Source of the DNA: Cristatella mucedo
Taxonomy: Eukaryota; Bryozoa; Phylactolaemata; Cristatellidae
Assembly: GCA_009760855.2 (NCBI GenBank)
Contig: WPIO01000147.1
Coordinates: forward strand, 476,001-540,000
Length of the DNA: 64,000 nt
Reading direction: 5' to 3'
Of this stretch, positions 34,201 to 44,235 are shown one piece after another. The translations under genes and the position numbers were made by a program. How positions within the stretch are numbered: the stretch's first letter is position 1; every line of letters starts with the position of its first letter. Under the pieces are notes generated by a model. It made no database searches and was not told where the DNA came from. It was given only the letters and a program-made list of their open reading frames with translations.

Positions 34201-37200
34201 AGAAACAGACTCTGTCTTAATCAAGCTCTGAAATTTTCCCTGCAGGGAAATTCATGCTGTACCTGGGAGGCTACCCACAAATAGGTCTACCTCTGCATAC
34301 GCACTTGTACTCAGACCGTTGCATCCAGAATTAGTTGATGCTGTTACGTCGGTTTATGAATATCTACTTCCCACTTGTCCAAAATGATAGATTTTCCACT
34401 CTGATGTCAGTCCTAAATGTGTTCCTCAGTGCATTAAGAAAAAGCATGCAGGTACACGCAGGTAAGCAGCCTGCAGCCAACAATTAAAGGATTGCCATCT
34501 AAGTTATATGAAATATGTTTACATAATATGGTACGCTCATAAAGGCTGGCTTCCGTAACCCTTTTGACGCATTGCATTATGCCGCCTCTCTGAATTGGCT
34601 GTGCCACCTGCAGTCACTGTAGGTTGGGTAATGTTTCCAGCAGGAAAACTAATAAAATCATATTAGAAAAAATGAAAACCTACGATAAATTTTGGACTTT
34701 TAGAATTTCAAATCGCGAGCTTTTCATCACTAAGCTTAGTTCATTATAAATATAAATATATCATTATAAAATATCATTATAAAATATCATTATAAATAAG
34801 CATCACTAAGCTCATCACTAAGCTTATTTATAATATACAGAATAACGTTTTTCCCAACTAAATTAACATTGGACTCTAAGAAATTAAAACGAAATTAGCC
34901 GTCTGTTGAATGCATTCTTAAAATATCTCCACTTGCTTGCACAGGCATCTATTATCGAGTAAAGTAAGACGGTGCCCTCCAGAATTCAGTGTAGAAGTCA
35001 TCTGTACTGTAGGCCAAAATGAGGCTAGCTTTCATATGTAAGTATACTCAGCATAACAACATTCTGATGAAATAGCACGTCCATCTATCACTAAACTTAT
35101 TCTGTTTTCTTTGAAATACTAAAGCGGGCGTATTCCATCAACCGCTCCAAGGTCAAGTGCTAAATTCATCAATGAAGTAGTTTTTTATCCATCGTCTCTG
35201 GGCCTTTTAGCCCAATTGTTTAAGTTCTGGTACTGTAGTTCATTACCCCATGCCTTGTGTTCGATTCCTGCAGCTATCGATTCTTTATTGCTTGATTCAA
35301 ACTTTGTGATAGTCATTCGCCATATAAATCAGGCAGTTGTAAATCAGCCGACATTTATCTCTGTGACAGGGTCTACCGACGTGGCGAGGTCCCTGAACCA
35401 AACCGGCAACCTGAATCATTGGCTAGAGTCATGCTATGTAAATGAGGATGCTCAATTAACTTAGATCGGATCCTTCCCAGCGTCACCAGCCTCTGGCCCA
35501 ATTCATTGATTGACATGTAGCAGACTTTTTTGAGGTTCATGCATTTAACAACCATTGATAAACCATTTGAAATTATGTGCCCTATTTAAAACCTAAGCGG
35601 ACAATTAAAAGCCCATTCAAATCCGTTGGTAGATATTTCCTCCTGTCACAAGAGATAGTACTCTCGTAATCTTCATCATTATTGCTGCAAGCAGCTCAAG
35701 CCGGCGTAAGACTTTTGGGAAATTGCAGTGCTGCATTAATGAAATGCAGCACTGCAATTTCCCAAAGTCTCAAGAGAGATGCAATAGTAACACACCAAGA
35801 TAAAATCAAATGTAATAAATATCGACCCGAATCACTTGTCTCCAGTTCTTGCTGTTTGCTTGTACCCGTCCATAGCGGACGAATCTTTAAAAGGAATTCA
35901 TTGCAAGTTTAAAAAAAAAGCTTCGAATTGACCACGAAATAGTTGCAATAAGAAGAATAATATTAAATCACTGTTATTTATTAGATGTCCGGGGTTGAAT
36001 CTCATGATGATCCAGCCCGATGTGCATCCAAACAAAAACAATGTGATAATAATAAGACTTTTGTTATAGCGCCCTCGGAGAACTCAGTCTCTTTCGAGGC
36101 GTGTTGCATTTGCTGCAAAGGAAGCATGATCTAATGGCTGGTGGTAGCATGCTCAATGAAAACAAGCATAGCACGTTTAACGGCGACATGCACAGCCTCA
36201 GCATGCCAATATCGTTAATGGCAGCATGCAGCACTACATTTTGTTCTCATTGTTAAGGTTTTTAGTACCATTAAAGCGACAGCTGGACTACAGCAGATTG
36301 GTTCCTAAATCACTCAGAACTGCTGTGAGAATAATACGACTGGACAGGCGATTGCAAGATTCACTTGGATTCTCAATTCGAGGAGGTAAGCAGGCGCTTT
36401 AATTGTGTATGCTTAAAGCTTAGTGCATAGGAAAAGTAAGTTCGCCAATTCATTCTTCCAAAACTCATATTATAACAAGCATGAATATTAAAATGAATAT
36501 TAAAATGGCATATATTTCCGTGCAAGTATAATTTTCTTAGATGCACACATTTGGCCTCGACTTTTCCACTTTCACACCATGTAGCTGCCTTATATGCCTT
36601 ATATGCCCTATATGCCTTCGCAATGGAACTAGTAATGCAGTTTTACAGCAGAAAATCCCAGAGCATGCATTTTCATCTACTCAATTACCTAAGACTACGT
36701 AATTTTAATAAGACTCCGTTGGTTTGATAGCATTTGGCTGCCAATCTCTGATATTTTGCCATATTTAGTAACAAAAATGCATAGATTGCTGCCGTAGATT
36801 TTAGAGCTGTAAACTTCAATAACTAAAAAGGAAATGAAGATTAAATGGACTAGTGATGTCACCTTTCTTATGCTTATTCAACGAGTTAGATACTTTTGAT
36901 TCCAATGAGTTATTTGTCCTCTGACTTTTTTTGAAAGATCGATGGTGTAATCAAATTGTCTCGTTAGTGAACCGTAAGGTGGCAACCTGCAAACTAGAGT
37001 GGCAGAGTTTGCATGCCAAGAACCATTGAACATTGTCCTTTTTACATCTAGTACCAGCCTAAAACGTATTGGCTTATTATAAAAATATTTAGCTATATGG
37101 GGTTTAGATTTATTCCACGTGTTACCCTGTTTATGGTAACAACTATTTTTCTATAGGATTTGAACACGGAACTGGAATCTATGTATCGGTAGTCGCACCG

Positions 37201-40200
37201 TCATCTGCTGCCGCGCAAATGGGTCTGAAGGTAGGCGATCAAATTCTATTTGTCAACGGATTTACTTTGGAACAAGCTATTCATGACGATGCTGTTAGCT
37301 TGTTGAAAGCATCCATCGGAGGAGAAGTCACGCTTCGGGTGCGCAGCATAGGCATGGTGCCATATAAAGAGTGAGTTCGATTGTGGCGCGGTGGTCCAGC
37401 ACCTGAGCGGCATCCGTCGAGCACTCTATTGGCATTTCAGTGGTTACTTGGAGTTGCACGAACTCGTAGAAAAGTCTGTCTATATTGCAGTCAGTCATCG
37501 AATGCTGTTAGATGGACAAAAGTCGACGGTTGGGAGAATTTTGAGGTAAGTGAGATTACTAATATAATTGCTGAAGGATGGCTGCTTTCTATGCTGACAG
37601 CCTTTTTGAGTCGATGCACGTTACAGAACGCTCGCAACCCAAACGAACGACGCCGACTTGACACCGTCACGGTGGCCATCCGCATGCCGAAAGGAGTTGC
37701 CCTTGGATGCAGGTCAGAAGCTAAGAGCCTTTCTACCGCGACTAGAATACTTGACCGCGATCTCGCTTTTTTACTATGGATTCCAGACAATGTGGTAATT
37801 TTTCGCTAAAAACAATTTCAAAGCCTCCATATGCGTGAGAATCAGTGAACCAAATTTTATTTATCTTCAATATTTTAGTGTATACTAAGTGTGAATAAAA
37901 ATCAAAAGAAACGATAAGAGGGAGAGTAGTGGAGTAGCCGGTATACTAGAAAATGTATGCCACCGATACCCGAAGCTAGATATTGCTACCAAAGCGGAAG
38001 CATAAAACTACCGACATTTTAGGAATGGGACGTGTTTGCAAAAAGAAATACCTGAGTTTACGAATCGAAGAACTTCGCCGACTCTGGCACAGTCATTTCT
38101 CTTTCACGGGTGACTTGGTTTTCATCAGATAAATTCTCACAACGAACTGCCACTTAATTAGATACGGTTGGACACCACCATTGAAAACTCGAAATTTATG
38201 AGACGAGCAGTCCGCGTGTTTTTTAAGCAAATTTCATCAATCTGACATAATTTTTTTTATTTATTTGTCGTCTTTATTACCGTAACTAAATGCCTAGGAG
38301 CTGCACGGATCGTTTGATGAAAGGGCTCGAAGCAGGTAGCAACAAATGACGTCATCCGTAAGTCTTGTAAAGTCAAGCGCAGGGACGATGGCGGTGGTCG
38401 TGGCGCTGCTGGCGAGCTTCCTCAGACTTTGCTGAAAACACTTTCCTTGACGAAACATGACCTCGGCTTTGTAGCATACGCACAGCTAGGGAGGCGAACG
38501 AAAATTCGTCGGGCATCTACATCGATCTCGTCAAGCCAGAATCTTTGGCCGCTCAAGCCGGACTGGAAGCTTCAGACGAGGTCCTCGAGGCCAACGGCAT
38601 CCCTCTGGCCGGCCTCACCACTCAGGAGGTGCGCAGAGCGCGCCTCCCGCCGCCCCGCCGCCGCGAAGACGTCGGGCGGAAGCGGGGGGGGGGGGCGAGA
38701 AATGGCGGGCGACTTTTTTTTGGCTGGCGCTCCGCGATCGAAGGCTGCCTGGATGATTCGTGCGCTGAGACTGAAGTTCGCACGCTCGCTCGCTCGCCTT
38801 GAAGGTAATCAAGGCTCTGAAGTCCCAGGCAGACGTAGAGCTCACCGTACGGAAAGCTAAAGCGGTAGGTCAGCGTATGCACGGGTACGCACGCGATCAG
38901 AGGCTCTGGCCTCGGCGCGTCAGCTGAGGCACGACGCTATACGCTCGCCCGGCATCAGGGACTCGCTCTCACAATGGCCCTAGCCGGCGATGACGCTTTT
39001 TCTTCTTTGCCCAGCGTGTGTACTGCAGTAAGTTTCGAATGCATGCATACATCTTGTTCTTCCTAGTCAGCTACGATCGCGTGGCAGATGGAGTTCCGAT
39101 CAAAGCCCCGCCCCGTCCCGCTTCGCCCCGCCATTTGCATCCTGCTGCTGCATCCTGCTCTCAGTGGCGTGAGCCGACGCTCCCCTATCCCTCTTCGCTC
39201 TGCCAGATGCCGATCCGAAATTTAATAATTGCGTGCAAATATTTGAAAACTGTTTTCAAGTTACAGCTCTCAACCGTACAGCTGATCTAATATTGATTAA
39301 TATGCAAAACATTCAAGTTAACTGCCCCTGTGAAGCTCGTATCGGTCCAGGACCTCGCTAGACATTAGTAAAACATCAAATAAAATGCTGCAAAAGGCAT
39401 ACGTCGAATCTGCGTATAGAATTGAATAAATCTATGCGTGTGCTCATAGCATCACTCGAAAGATTTTGCGAGAGGTATTTGGACGCTATTCAGGCTTCTC
39501 AATTCCATAAAGCGTAGTCTTATGACTGGGCTATCTAGCGAGTTTCGACACCACGCTTGCTTTTTTCATTCTTCCGTGCCATTCTGGCACGGGCTGACAT
39601 CTTTGCCGGAAACAGTTGCATGGCGGTGTAGGAGCTTCACATAAACAACCGGTGGAGAGGGCAGGTAAGAGTGGCAAGTATCGCTGGGAGCCGAGCAGAG
39701 TTTGAAAGTTACCAAAGGACGACCTCGATGATGAGCGCTGAGAGCTCACGTGCCAAATCAGGCGAGGCCCCGCACGCGGCACTTGACTCTTTGGCCTCTC
39801 CGAGTTGCAGCGAAGTGCGAGCAGCAAGCAGCACTGCCTCGATGGGCGCGTCAGCAGCGCTCGCTTCTCGGGCGTCTGCGGTGGGTGCGCACGCGCACAG
39901 AAGCCTCTAGAAGGCTGCTGCCTTTTACGGTGACCCTGTCCGGTGCACTCGTCTCATCTGCAATAAGCAAGTTGCCCGGCTACCGATGAAGCTGCGGCGC
40001 CCGTCTAAACCAGTTGGATTACGGCGGATAATCGTTATTCGTGATTATACGAGTATGCAGTAGTTTATTGCCCACGCAACGTAAAAAGCCGGTGCCTTTA
40101 GATGGAAGATTAGAATGTCAGGATTCAAGACTATGTGGCGCAGGCTCTGAGCTGACCTGAGTTCTAGGCCACAGAGCCGTTAGTTTATGTCGTATGCCGC

Positions 40201-43200
40201 TTCTGAATACACGTGACCGGCCACTGCTGTCAAATGGTCGTGTCTGCATTATGGATACGGACTTGATTCGTTAAGGTTTGAGAGCTGAGGCTTGAGGCTC
40301 TCGTCGTCGCTGCCTTGTTTCTCCTACTGTCGAAGCACCTGCGTGCACTGCGTGCATAACCTACAAGTAACTAGCCGTGCGCGACAAGATTCAGGTACCA
40401 CCACTATTCGTCGCGCGTTGGCTCAGACTAGCACCGTTAGGAGCGCTGCGTTTGCGGCCTGGCTCTGACCGGACGTGGGAGCCGCACAGCGAGCGTTTGT
40501 AGCATAGACTGGCTCCACCTCGAAACCAGCTAGCTGCTGTTCTACTTGTAACGCCTCGTTTTACCCTATAGGAGTTTAAGCTTTCTAAGCTCCTCTTTAG
40601 TTTTGGGAACGGGCAGGCGATTGATTTTACAAACGGGCAGGCGATTGATTTCAGAAAGGTTGATGTCGTCTGCTACGCTTGTCTGCACTATGTCAGCGGT
40701 ACACCTATATCACATGCTAGCAGTTTATTTTGCAATTCCTAAGATGATTACGAGAACAATTTTCTCCCAAAGCTATTCGGCGGCGACGCATAAACACTCG
40801 CGAGCCACAGAAATAATTAATGGCACCGATGCATTTCGCGTGACCATGTGACTATCCAGTTAAAATCCGTTCCATTCGATGACGCAATGCCACCCATCGG
40901 CATTTATTAGCTTGTGCGACCGGCACGACCGTAGCTATGCATGGGTACGTAAGATCACGAGAAATACGCTTAAGGTTTTAGGGCAATATTTTGTTGTTAG
41001 CTGTTGCATCTCAATTTGGCACTTTCATGAATACTGAAATAAATGAAAGAAATAAATAAATGAAAGTAAATGAAAGAGTAATTGCCACTCTCTTTGCATA
41101 GAGATAATTGAATCCCTATGTTTTTTTTTATTATCCTTATTGATTTGAGACTAGGTTCATGGGTGGCTGTAACTGAAGCTGGAATTGTAACAGGAGACAC
41201 TGGGTCGATAAAGTCATCCAGGTTCATGTTTTATCTTTGCAGACTTATCCATCGGACTTTCAGGCTGCGAGCGATACTAGCGAAGATATCGGCGTGAGGA
41301 CGATAATCGAAAACGCGGCCAGCCAGATGCAGCTAGATAATGGTGAGTGCATCGTCTGCGTCCAGAATAGGAGAACACTTTCCACTCCTTCCTCTGAATT
41401 CGTTAATAGAAGGATTGGCCTCCAGCAGCAGCCACAGGGCTTGCCAAGAACCATCAGGCTGCATATGCATATTCTATCCAAATTGCTAACTTCCATCTAG
41501 AGGGATAATTTGAGTGATCCAATCTCATTCTTGCTCTGCTTAGGCCAACAGTTCGGATATTCATGCACGCATGACGCGATGCGTTTCGCTCCCTCTGCCC
41601 GTCTACTCTCTATCTTTTTCGCTCTTCATCTTGCAAGTTGGCATGATGCCATGCGGACTGTGACCAGAGTAGAATAGGCCGCCACGAGACTTGAGGAGTA
41701 ATTAAGTACGCGGTCAATCGCTTCAAATCGTAACCTCGGTGAGCTATAAGATGTGCCACTTTATTCCATTACAATGAAGACGGGTCACAGGAGCTGCAAA
41801 ATGCGTATTGACCTATGCCACGAGATGGTTGAAGAGCTGGTCCGAAGAAAGGGTTAGGAATGTATGACACAAGCAGGCAGCTGTTTTTCCGTCATACACT
41901 CGATTTCGTTATGCGAACGTCTGAGTCAGGGAATTATTTCTTTCGAGCTTATAGATAATAATTACTTAATTATAACTATTATTATTATAATTAGTTAATA
42001 ATAATAATTGGTTAATAATAGTTTCGGCTTCTGTCCATGGCTACTGTATCCCAACGTGCAGAACCAGGATCTCCTGAGCGATTCTGAAGGGCTGAGTTTC
42101 AAAATCTATTCTGGCGCTCTCAGTCGCACGCTATGCTAGGGACATTCGCGGCAAAACAAATCGACCGGCTGAAGCTGTGTGTCCCATCGGATTGAGGCGG
42201 TAAAAAGCTCAGGAGCTCATCTGCTAGATCCTGAGAGACGAAGACCCGTGCACAGTCCTGCTCCAAGATTGTAAGGTCAATAAACTAGGCTCACTTTTAC
42301 CACGTGCATTAAGCCCCATTTTATTTATTCGCTGCCTAATGGAAAGCGATCAAAGATCGTGTGGCTGCCGGGCAACATGTCCTTGCTTACTCACTGCTCG
42401 CATCAAGACTTACACCAGTCAGTGCAGAGAGGTTTGCAATAGCTTAAATTTTGAAGTATCCAGTACGTATTTAATAACTTCGTCATGATCTGGTCGATCT
42501 TGTTGACAAAAAAGTTAGAGAAGCGATGTTTTATTACCTCATCAAAAATCCCTGCCTCGCCCGTAACTGAGTTCGATAGCGTTATCGAACATTTTATTAA
42601 TTTGCACGAATATATTTGAATTTTAGAAATACTTTTAAAGTTATAATTATGTTCGAATACTTTTTCAGGTCTAAAACTATAGAACTTCGCGATACTATCT
42701 CTGGCATACAACCTCTCAAGACATTTCTAGTAAATTGGGCATTTTTGGAAGGAAGCATCTCGGTTATCGACCTGTTGTGCGAAGCCGGAATGGGAAACCT
42801 CAAGTACTGCAGCTCTTTCTGTCACTCGGTTTCGCCCATTCAAGAGTCTGCTGGGCGCGCTTACAAAATGTATGGCTACTAGCCTGACATTCGTCTTACG
42901 AAGGTGAAAATCTTCTGGCTCATCTGCATATAGCTTGCAAGTGAAAGCATCGTCTACCTGTCGCTATCAGGAAAGAATTCGTGCCTTGCGAAGGATTTGT
43001 ATACGTCCTGGTTTTCCTCTGATGCATATTTCGTTAAACAGCTGAGTGTCATTCGAATAATGCAGGTTAAACCCGTGTTGTCAGCTAAAATTTCACGGAG
43101 AGAATATGTTAAACTACAGTACTTCAATTTTTTGGTTTTTCCGCGAACAAAGGAGTATCTAGAAAATTGCCATTTTGAGAAATCTTTTTTTCGCAATCCA

Positions 43201-43364
43201 TACGATTGTAGACACTGCTTTCGAAAGCTCGGCTAATCTCATCCCGGAAGACGACCTGGTAGACACGTAAGTAGCCAGACCCTTGTTCTTCGAATCAACT
43301 GACTTTCTACGAACAGTGTTTATTGATGATACACTGACTGTTATTTTTTAGAACGTACCTGTGA
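30342..43364 (+). CDS. USH1C: Harmonin-like PDZ scaffold protein (USH1C family), first exon not found
   Basis: Plus-strand exons that join in phase: 30342-30412, 30635-30718, 36258-36385, 37157-37370, 37491-37545, 37627-37712, 38490-38628, 38805-38864, 41243-41342, 43212-43266, 43352-43364 (stop TGA 43362-43364). Domains: harmonin N-terminal (HHD-like) helical domain from LLTAQDYDDLLDIL to VPLKRQLDYSRL; PDZ1 with SLGFSIRGG carboxylate loop and MGLKVGDQILFVNG; PDZ2 with VALGC loop, GIYIDLVKPESLAAQAGL and TTQEVIKALKSQ across a splice; then an acidic tail ending DLVDTTYL. Known role of the family: scaffold linking cadherins, myosin VII and Sans-type proteins at stereocilia or microvilli. The product is about 330 residues plus exon 1, much shorter than long vertebrate isoforms, with no coiled coil or third PDZ seen. 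Whirlin was considered, but the N-terminal domain and the RVRSIGMVPYK end of PDZ1 favour harmonin. AATAAA lies at 43848-43853. Confidence 0.88.
30635..30718 (+). CDS. USH1C: Harmonin exon: second part of N-terminal domain
   Basis: Reads LRKMVQSLHNLVDSPNKLVL then YDHV, matching the human DLKLVINEPSRLPLFDAI region. Acceptor TTGATTTATTTTCAG and donor GTAAGT are strong, and both phases match the neighbouring exons. Confidence 0.87.
30760..31234. repeat. Compound (TA)n-(GA)n microsatellite array around a SINE
   Basis: Four blocks of (TA)n followed by (GA)n at 31006-31234 are separated by the same punctuation GTAAAGGATATA. A first, more degenerate block lies at 30764-30830 before the SINE. The Ser/Leu/Tyr-rich ORF on the minus strand is an artefact. 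Confidence 0.9.
30834..31005 (-). mobile_element. tRNA-derived SINE (minus), best-preserved copy
   Basis: On the minus strand: GAGCTGTGATGGCACACTAG, AAGGCGGTTGC, palindrome CACGACCTCGG..CCGAGGTCGTG, B box GGGTTCGATTCCTGC, then GGGCGATTCTTTATCGCC, GCAAGCGGTGGTGATAGCC and AAAGAGGCTGTTTAATCAGC. Unit length is about 170 bp. It lies in an intron of the harmonin gene. Confidence 0.85.
31643..31702 (+). repeat. Tandem duplication of about 30 bp
   Basis: Two adjacent copies of a unit beginning GCAGATTCTCCAAATGG and ending CCAACGGTAT, followed by a further partial GGCTGCC. Length polymorphism is likely. The overlapping ORFs are not convincing. Confidence 0.85.
32264..32311. repeat. Perfect 18-bp inverted repeat with 12-nt loop
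   Basis: Arm 32264-32281 starts GACGTGCATGGCACCACC and is exactly complementary to 32294-32311. It is flanked by partial GACGTGC repeats. Confidence 0.95.
32375..32740 (+). mobile_element. LINE-A 3' fragment
   Basis: Begins near CCCGGAACTCACTCCCGAC and follows the family tail (CATGCTGCCACTAACCAC, GCAAAGCGCCTAGAAAGAG) to an (ATT)n end at 32720-32738. It lies inside the harmonin gene in sense orientation. Confidence 0.85.
33170..33452 (+). mobile_element. LINE-B 3' fragment
   Basis: An 80-codon frame (33152-33394) reads YSPTAGYGTSFSAVLSCYF and ends ECAIQNSPA, almost identical to the C-terminus of the intact LINE-B ORF at 62260. The tail ends ACATTACATTAAAT. Confidence 0.9.
33480..33632 (+). 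mobile_element. LINE-A 3' tail fragment
   Basis: Contains the family end (GATTAGAAAGAGATCC then AGTTCTCTGAGAGCGC) and a short ATTACTACTGCT tail, directly following the LINE-B fragment. Confidence 0.65.
33633..35190. other. Intronic region, no gene recognised
   Basis: AT-rich harmonin intron sequence. At 34740-34840 there is a short tandem array of ATCATTATAAAAT units beside repeated CATCACTAAGCTT, able to pair with AAGCTTATTTATAAT. Otherwise nothing is recognised. Confidence 0.5.
35190..35300 (+). mobile_element. Degenerate tRNA-derived SINE
   Basis: A tRNA-like 5' part (CTGGGCCTTTTAGCCCAATT) is followed by a B box TGTTCGATTCCTGC and ATCGATTCTTTATTGC, similar to the SINE body. Confidence 0.5.
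35709..35770 (+). repeat. 28-bp near-perfect hairpin in a harmonin intron
   Basis: Arm 35709-35737 (AGACTTTTGGGAAATTGC...) pairs with 35743-35770 over 28 bp with a single bulged T and a 5-nt loop AATGA. It could form a cruciform in DNA or a stable stem-loop in the sense pre-mRNA. No second copy was seen in the window. Confidence 0.95.
36050..36240 (-). mobile_element. LINE-A antisense 3' tail
   Basis: Starts with TAATAATAAG (poly-ATT in reverse) then GCGCCCTCGGAGAACTC and the complement of the family tail. It ends about 20 bp before the harmonin exon at 36258. Confidence 0.8.
36258..36385 (+). CDS. USH1C: Harmonin exon: end of N-terminal domain and start of PDZ1
   Basis: Reads FLVPLKRQLDYSRLVPKSL, then VRIIRLDRRLQDSLGFSIRG. 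The first part parallels human PLIPLKHQVEYDQLTPRRS; the second is the beta-A strand and GLGF-type loop of PDZ1. The acceptor is taken at TTGTTAAG (36257), not the later TTTTTAG, because only this one keeps the reading phase from the previous exon. The alternative AG would shift the frame. Confidence 0.85.
37157..37370 (+). CDS. USH1C: Harmonin exon: bulk of PDZ1
   Basis: Encodes FEHGTGIYVSVVAPSSAA, MGLKVGDQILFVNGFTL, AIHDDAVSLLKAS and LRVRSIGMVPYK. These are the beta-B to beta-F elements of a class I-type PDZ fold, with His at the start of helix alpha-B (AIHDDAV). Acceptor TTTTTCTATAG, donor GTGAGT. Confidence 0.92.
37491..37545 (+). CDS. USH1C: Harmonin exon: PDZ1-PDZ2 linker
   Basis: Reads QSSNAVRWTKVDGWENFE, equivalent to the human linker PLTWQYVDQFV. 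Acceptor CTATATTGCAG and donor GTAAGT, with phase agreement on both sides. Confidence 0.85.
37627..37712 (+). CDS. USH1C: Harmonin exon: start of PDZ2
   Basis: Reads NARNPNERRRLDTVTVAIRM then PKGVALGC, matching human NRENKEKKVF..GSRGLGC. ALGC is the carboxylate-binding loop. The donor GTCAGA is weak. Confidence 0.8.
38490..38628 (+). CDS. USH1C: Harmonin exon: core of PDZ2
   Basis: Reads SGIYIDLVKPESLAAQAGLE, ASDEVLEANGIPLAGLTTQE. It parallels human [20 protein letters not shown]. The acceptor (CACAGCTAG) has a poor pyrimidine tract and was chosen by phase. Where most PDZ domains have GD in the GLxxGD turn, this has EASD. GC and CpG rise sharply from here to about 40500. Confidence 0.87.
38805..38864 (+). 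CDS. USH1C: Harmonin exon: end of PDZ2
   Basis: Twenty codons, VIKALKSQADVELTVRKAKA, giving helix alpha-B (with TTQE from the previous exon) and strand beta-F. Acceptor CGCCTTGAAG and donor GTAGGT; phase 0 at both ends. Confidence 0.85.
39015..39168 (+). CDS. Possible optional harmonin exon pair (weak)
   Basis: A 13-nt mini-exon (39015-39027) sits between a strong acceptor TTTTTCTTCTTTGCCCAG and donor GTAAGT. A second exon, 39071-39168, would start after CTTCCTAGTCAG and end at GTGAGC. Together they total 111 nt, a multiple of three, open in the required frame, with a basic and Pro-rich product. Without them the flanking exons also join in phase, so they could be alternative or spurious. Confidence 0.25.
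41243..41342 (+). CDS. USH1C: Harmonin 3' exon (acidic linker)
   Basis: Reads TYPSDFQAASDTSEDIGV then IIENAASQMQLDN. Acceptor GTTTTATCTTTGCAG and donor GTGAGT are strong, it starts in phase 0 and leaves one nucleotide for the next exon. I know no counterpart in vertebrate harmonin, so assignment rests on strand, phase and position. Confidence 0.65.
43212..43266 (+). CDS. USH1C: Harmonin 3' exon (acidic tail)
   Basis: With one carried nucleotide it reads DTAFESSANLIPEDDLVD and leaves two nucleotides. Acceptor CATACGATTGTAG, donor GTAAGT. Phase agrees with both neighbours. Confidence 0.65.
43352..43364 (+). CDS. USH1C: Harmonin terminal exon, C-terminus T-Y-L, stop
   Basis: After the acceptor CTGTTATTTTTTAG the frame completes Thr and adds T-Y-L-stop. 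The resulting C-terminus TTYL fits the class I PDZ-ligand pattern (S/T)-X-(hydrophobic). The untranslated part probably runs to the AATAAA at 43848-43853. Confidence 0.6.
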
Positions 43365-43847
43365 TGCAACCGACTGACCACGAATGGAGGACGCTTTCCT
43401 CATGTCGTGACACTAGGACGCATAGCCATTCGCTTGCAATACTCCTGATGCTTTCGTCAAGGTTATAAACTGCCAGATATTTCAGATGCTCTTCCGACGA
43501 ATCTAATACAATGTGAATTTAATTTTCGGGCAGGATGTTGCTTCGCAGGCAGGTCAGCAGCCCTGCCACTTGAGTGAACATGATTCTATCAGCTTGCTTT
43601 ACAGCCATAGACTAATAAGAGGGCACCTACACTTTTTGAAGCATTTATTCTCTAGCGACACATTTCGCGAACAATCTGAACCACAATTACTCACATGAGA
43701 AGGCTAAAGCAACCTTCCGAGCAGTGCAGCAGTTTCAAGTTGCAGCTTCCGAGCAATTTTAAGGTGCTCCTCTAAAGGATACAGCCCGTTCCTTTAAAGT
43801 ACATCTAGTCTTCTTAGCAGCTGGCCTTTTGTGTACAACTTTACGAT

Positions 43848-43853
43848 AATAAA
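43848..43853 (+). terminator. Poly(A) signal for harmonin
   Basis: A canonical AATAAA about 480 bp past the predicted stop, in a stretch with no other gene on this strand. Confidence 0.6.
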
Positions 43854-44229
43854 TTACTATTAGTTGCAACCATGCACTCCGAAAATGTGGTACGCGAAAT
43901 TATTTTGAGCAGGACTGACGTCGGCTTTCCTCACAGTACTTAAGGGTCGGCGGGTACTCAGGCTCTGTGACTCGGGAATGGGGTGTTCAGGAGGGGCAGC
44001 TATGGCAGGTACCCTCTGAAAGCTTCAGTTATAAACTTGCTCTGTCTACATGTTCTTAGGAGAGTTCCCAGGCCTTTCTGGAGCCATCTGGCGATGTAAT
44101 TGTCAAAATATTATCATACAGAATCGGCTCAACAATCTGGTCGGCAGGCAAGCTCCTCACATAAAAACGGCGGCCTAAAAGTGTCTTATGGGGGAGGTCT
44201 GGCAGCACTACAGGCTTCAAACAAATAAC

Positions 44230-44235
44230 TTTATT
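44230..44235 (-). terminator. Poly(A) signal for SKP1
   Basis: AATAAA on the minus strand about 740 bp past the SKP1 stop. It lies close to the convergent harmonin 3' end. Confidence 0.5.

Noticed and set aside
36266-36385. Acceptor at TTTTTAG (36265) for the third harmonin exon
   Set aside because: It would shift the frame relative to the previous exon. The acceptor eight bases upstream keeps phase and adds FLV, matching the conserved PLIPLK context.
30342-43364. Whirlin (WHRN) identity for the PDZ gene
   Set aside because: HGTGIYVS and GLKVGDQIL are whirlin-like, but the N-terminal domain exons, the RVRSIGMVPYK end of PDZ1 and the TW-type linker fit harmonin better. Both belong to one scaffold family, so a phylogeny is needed for final naming.
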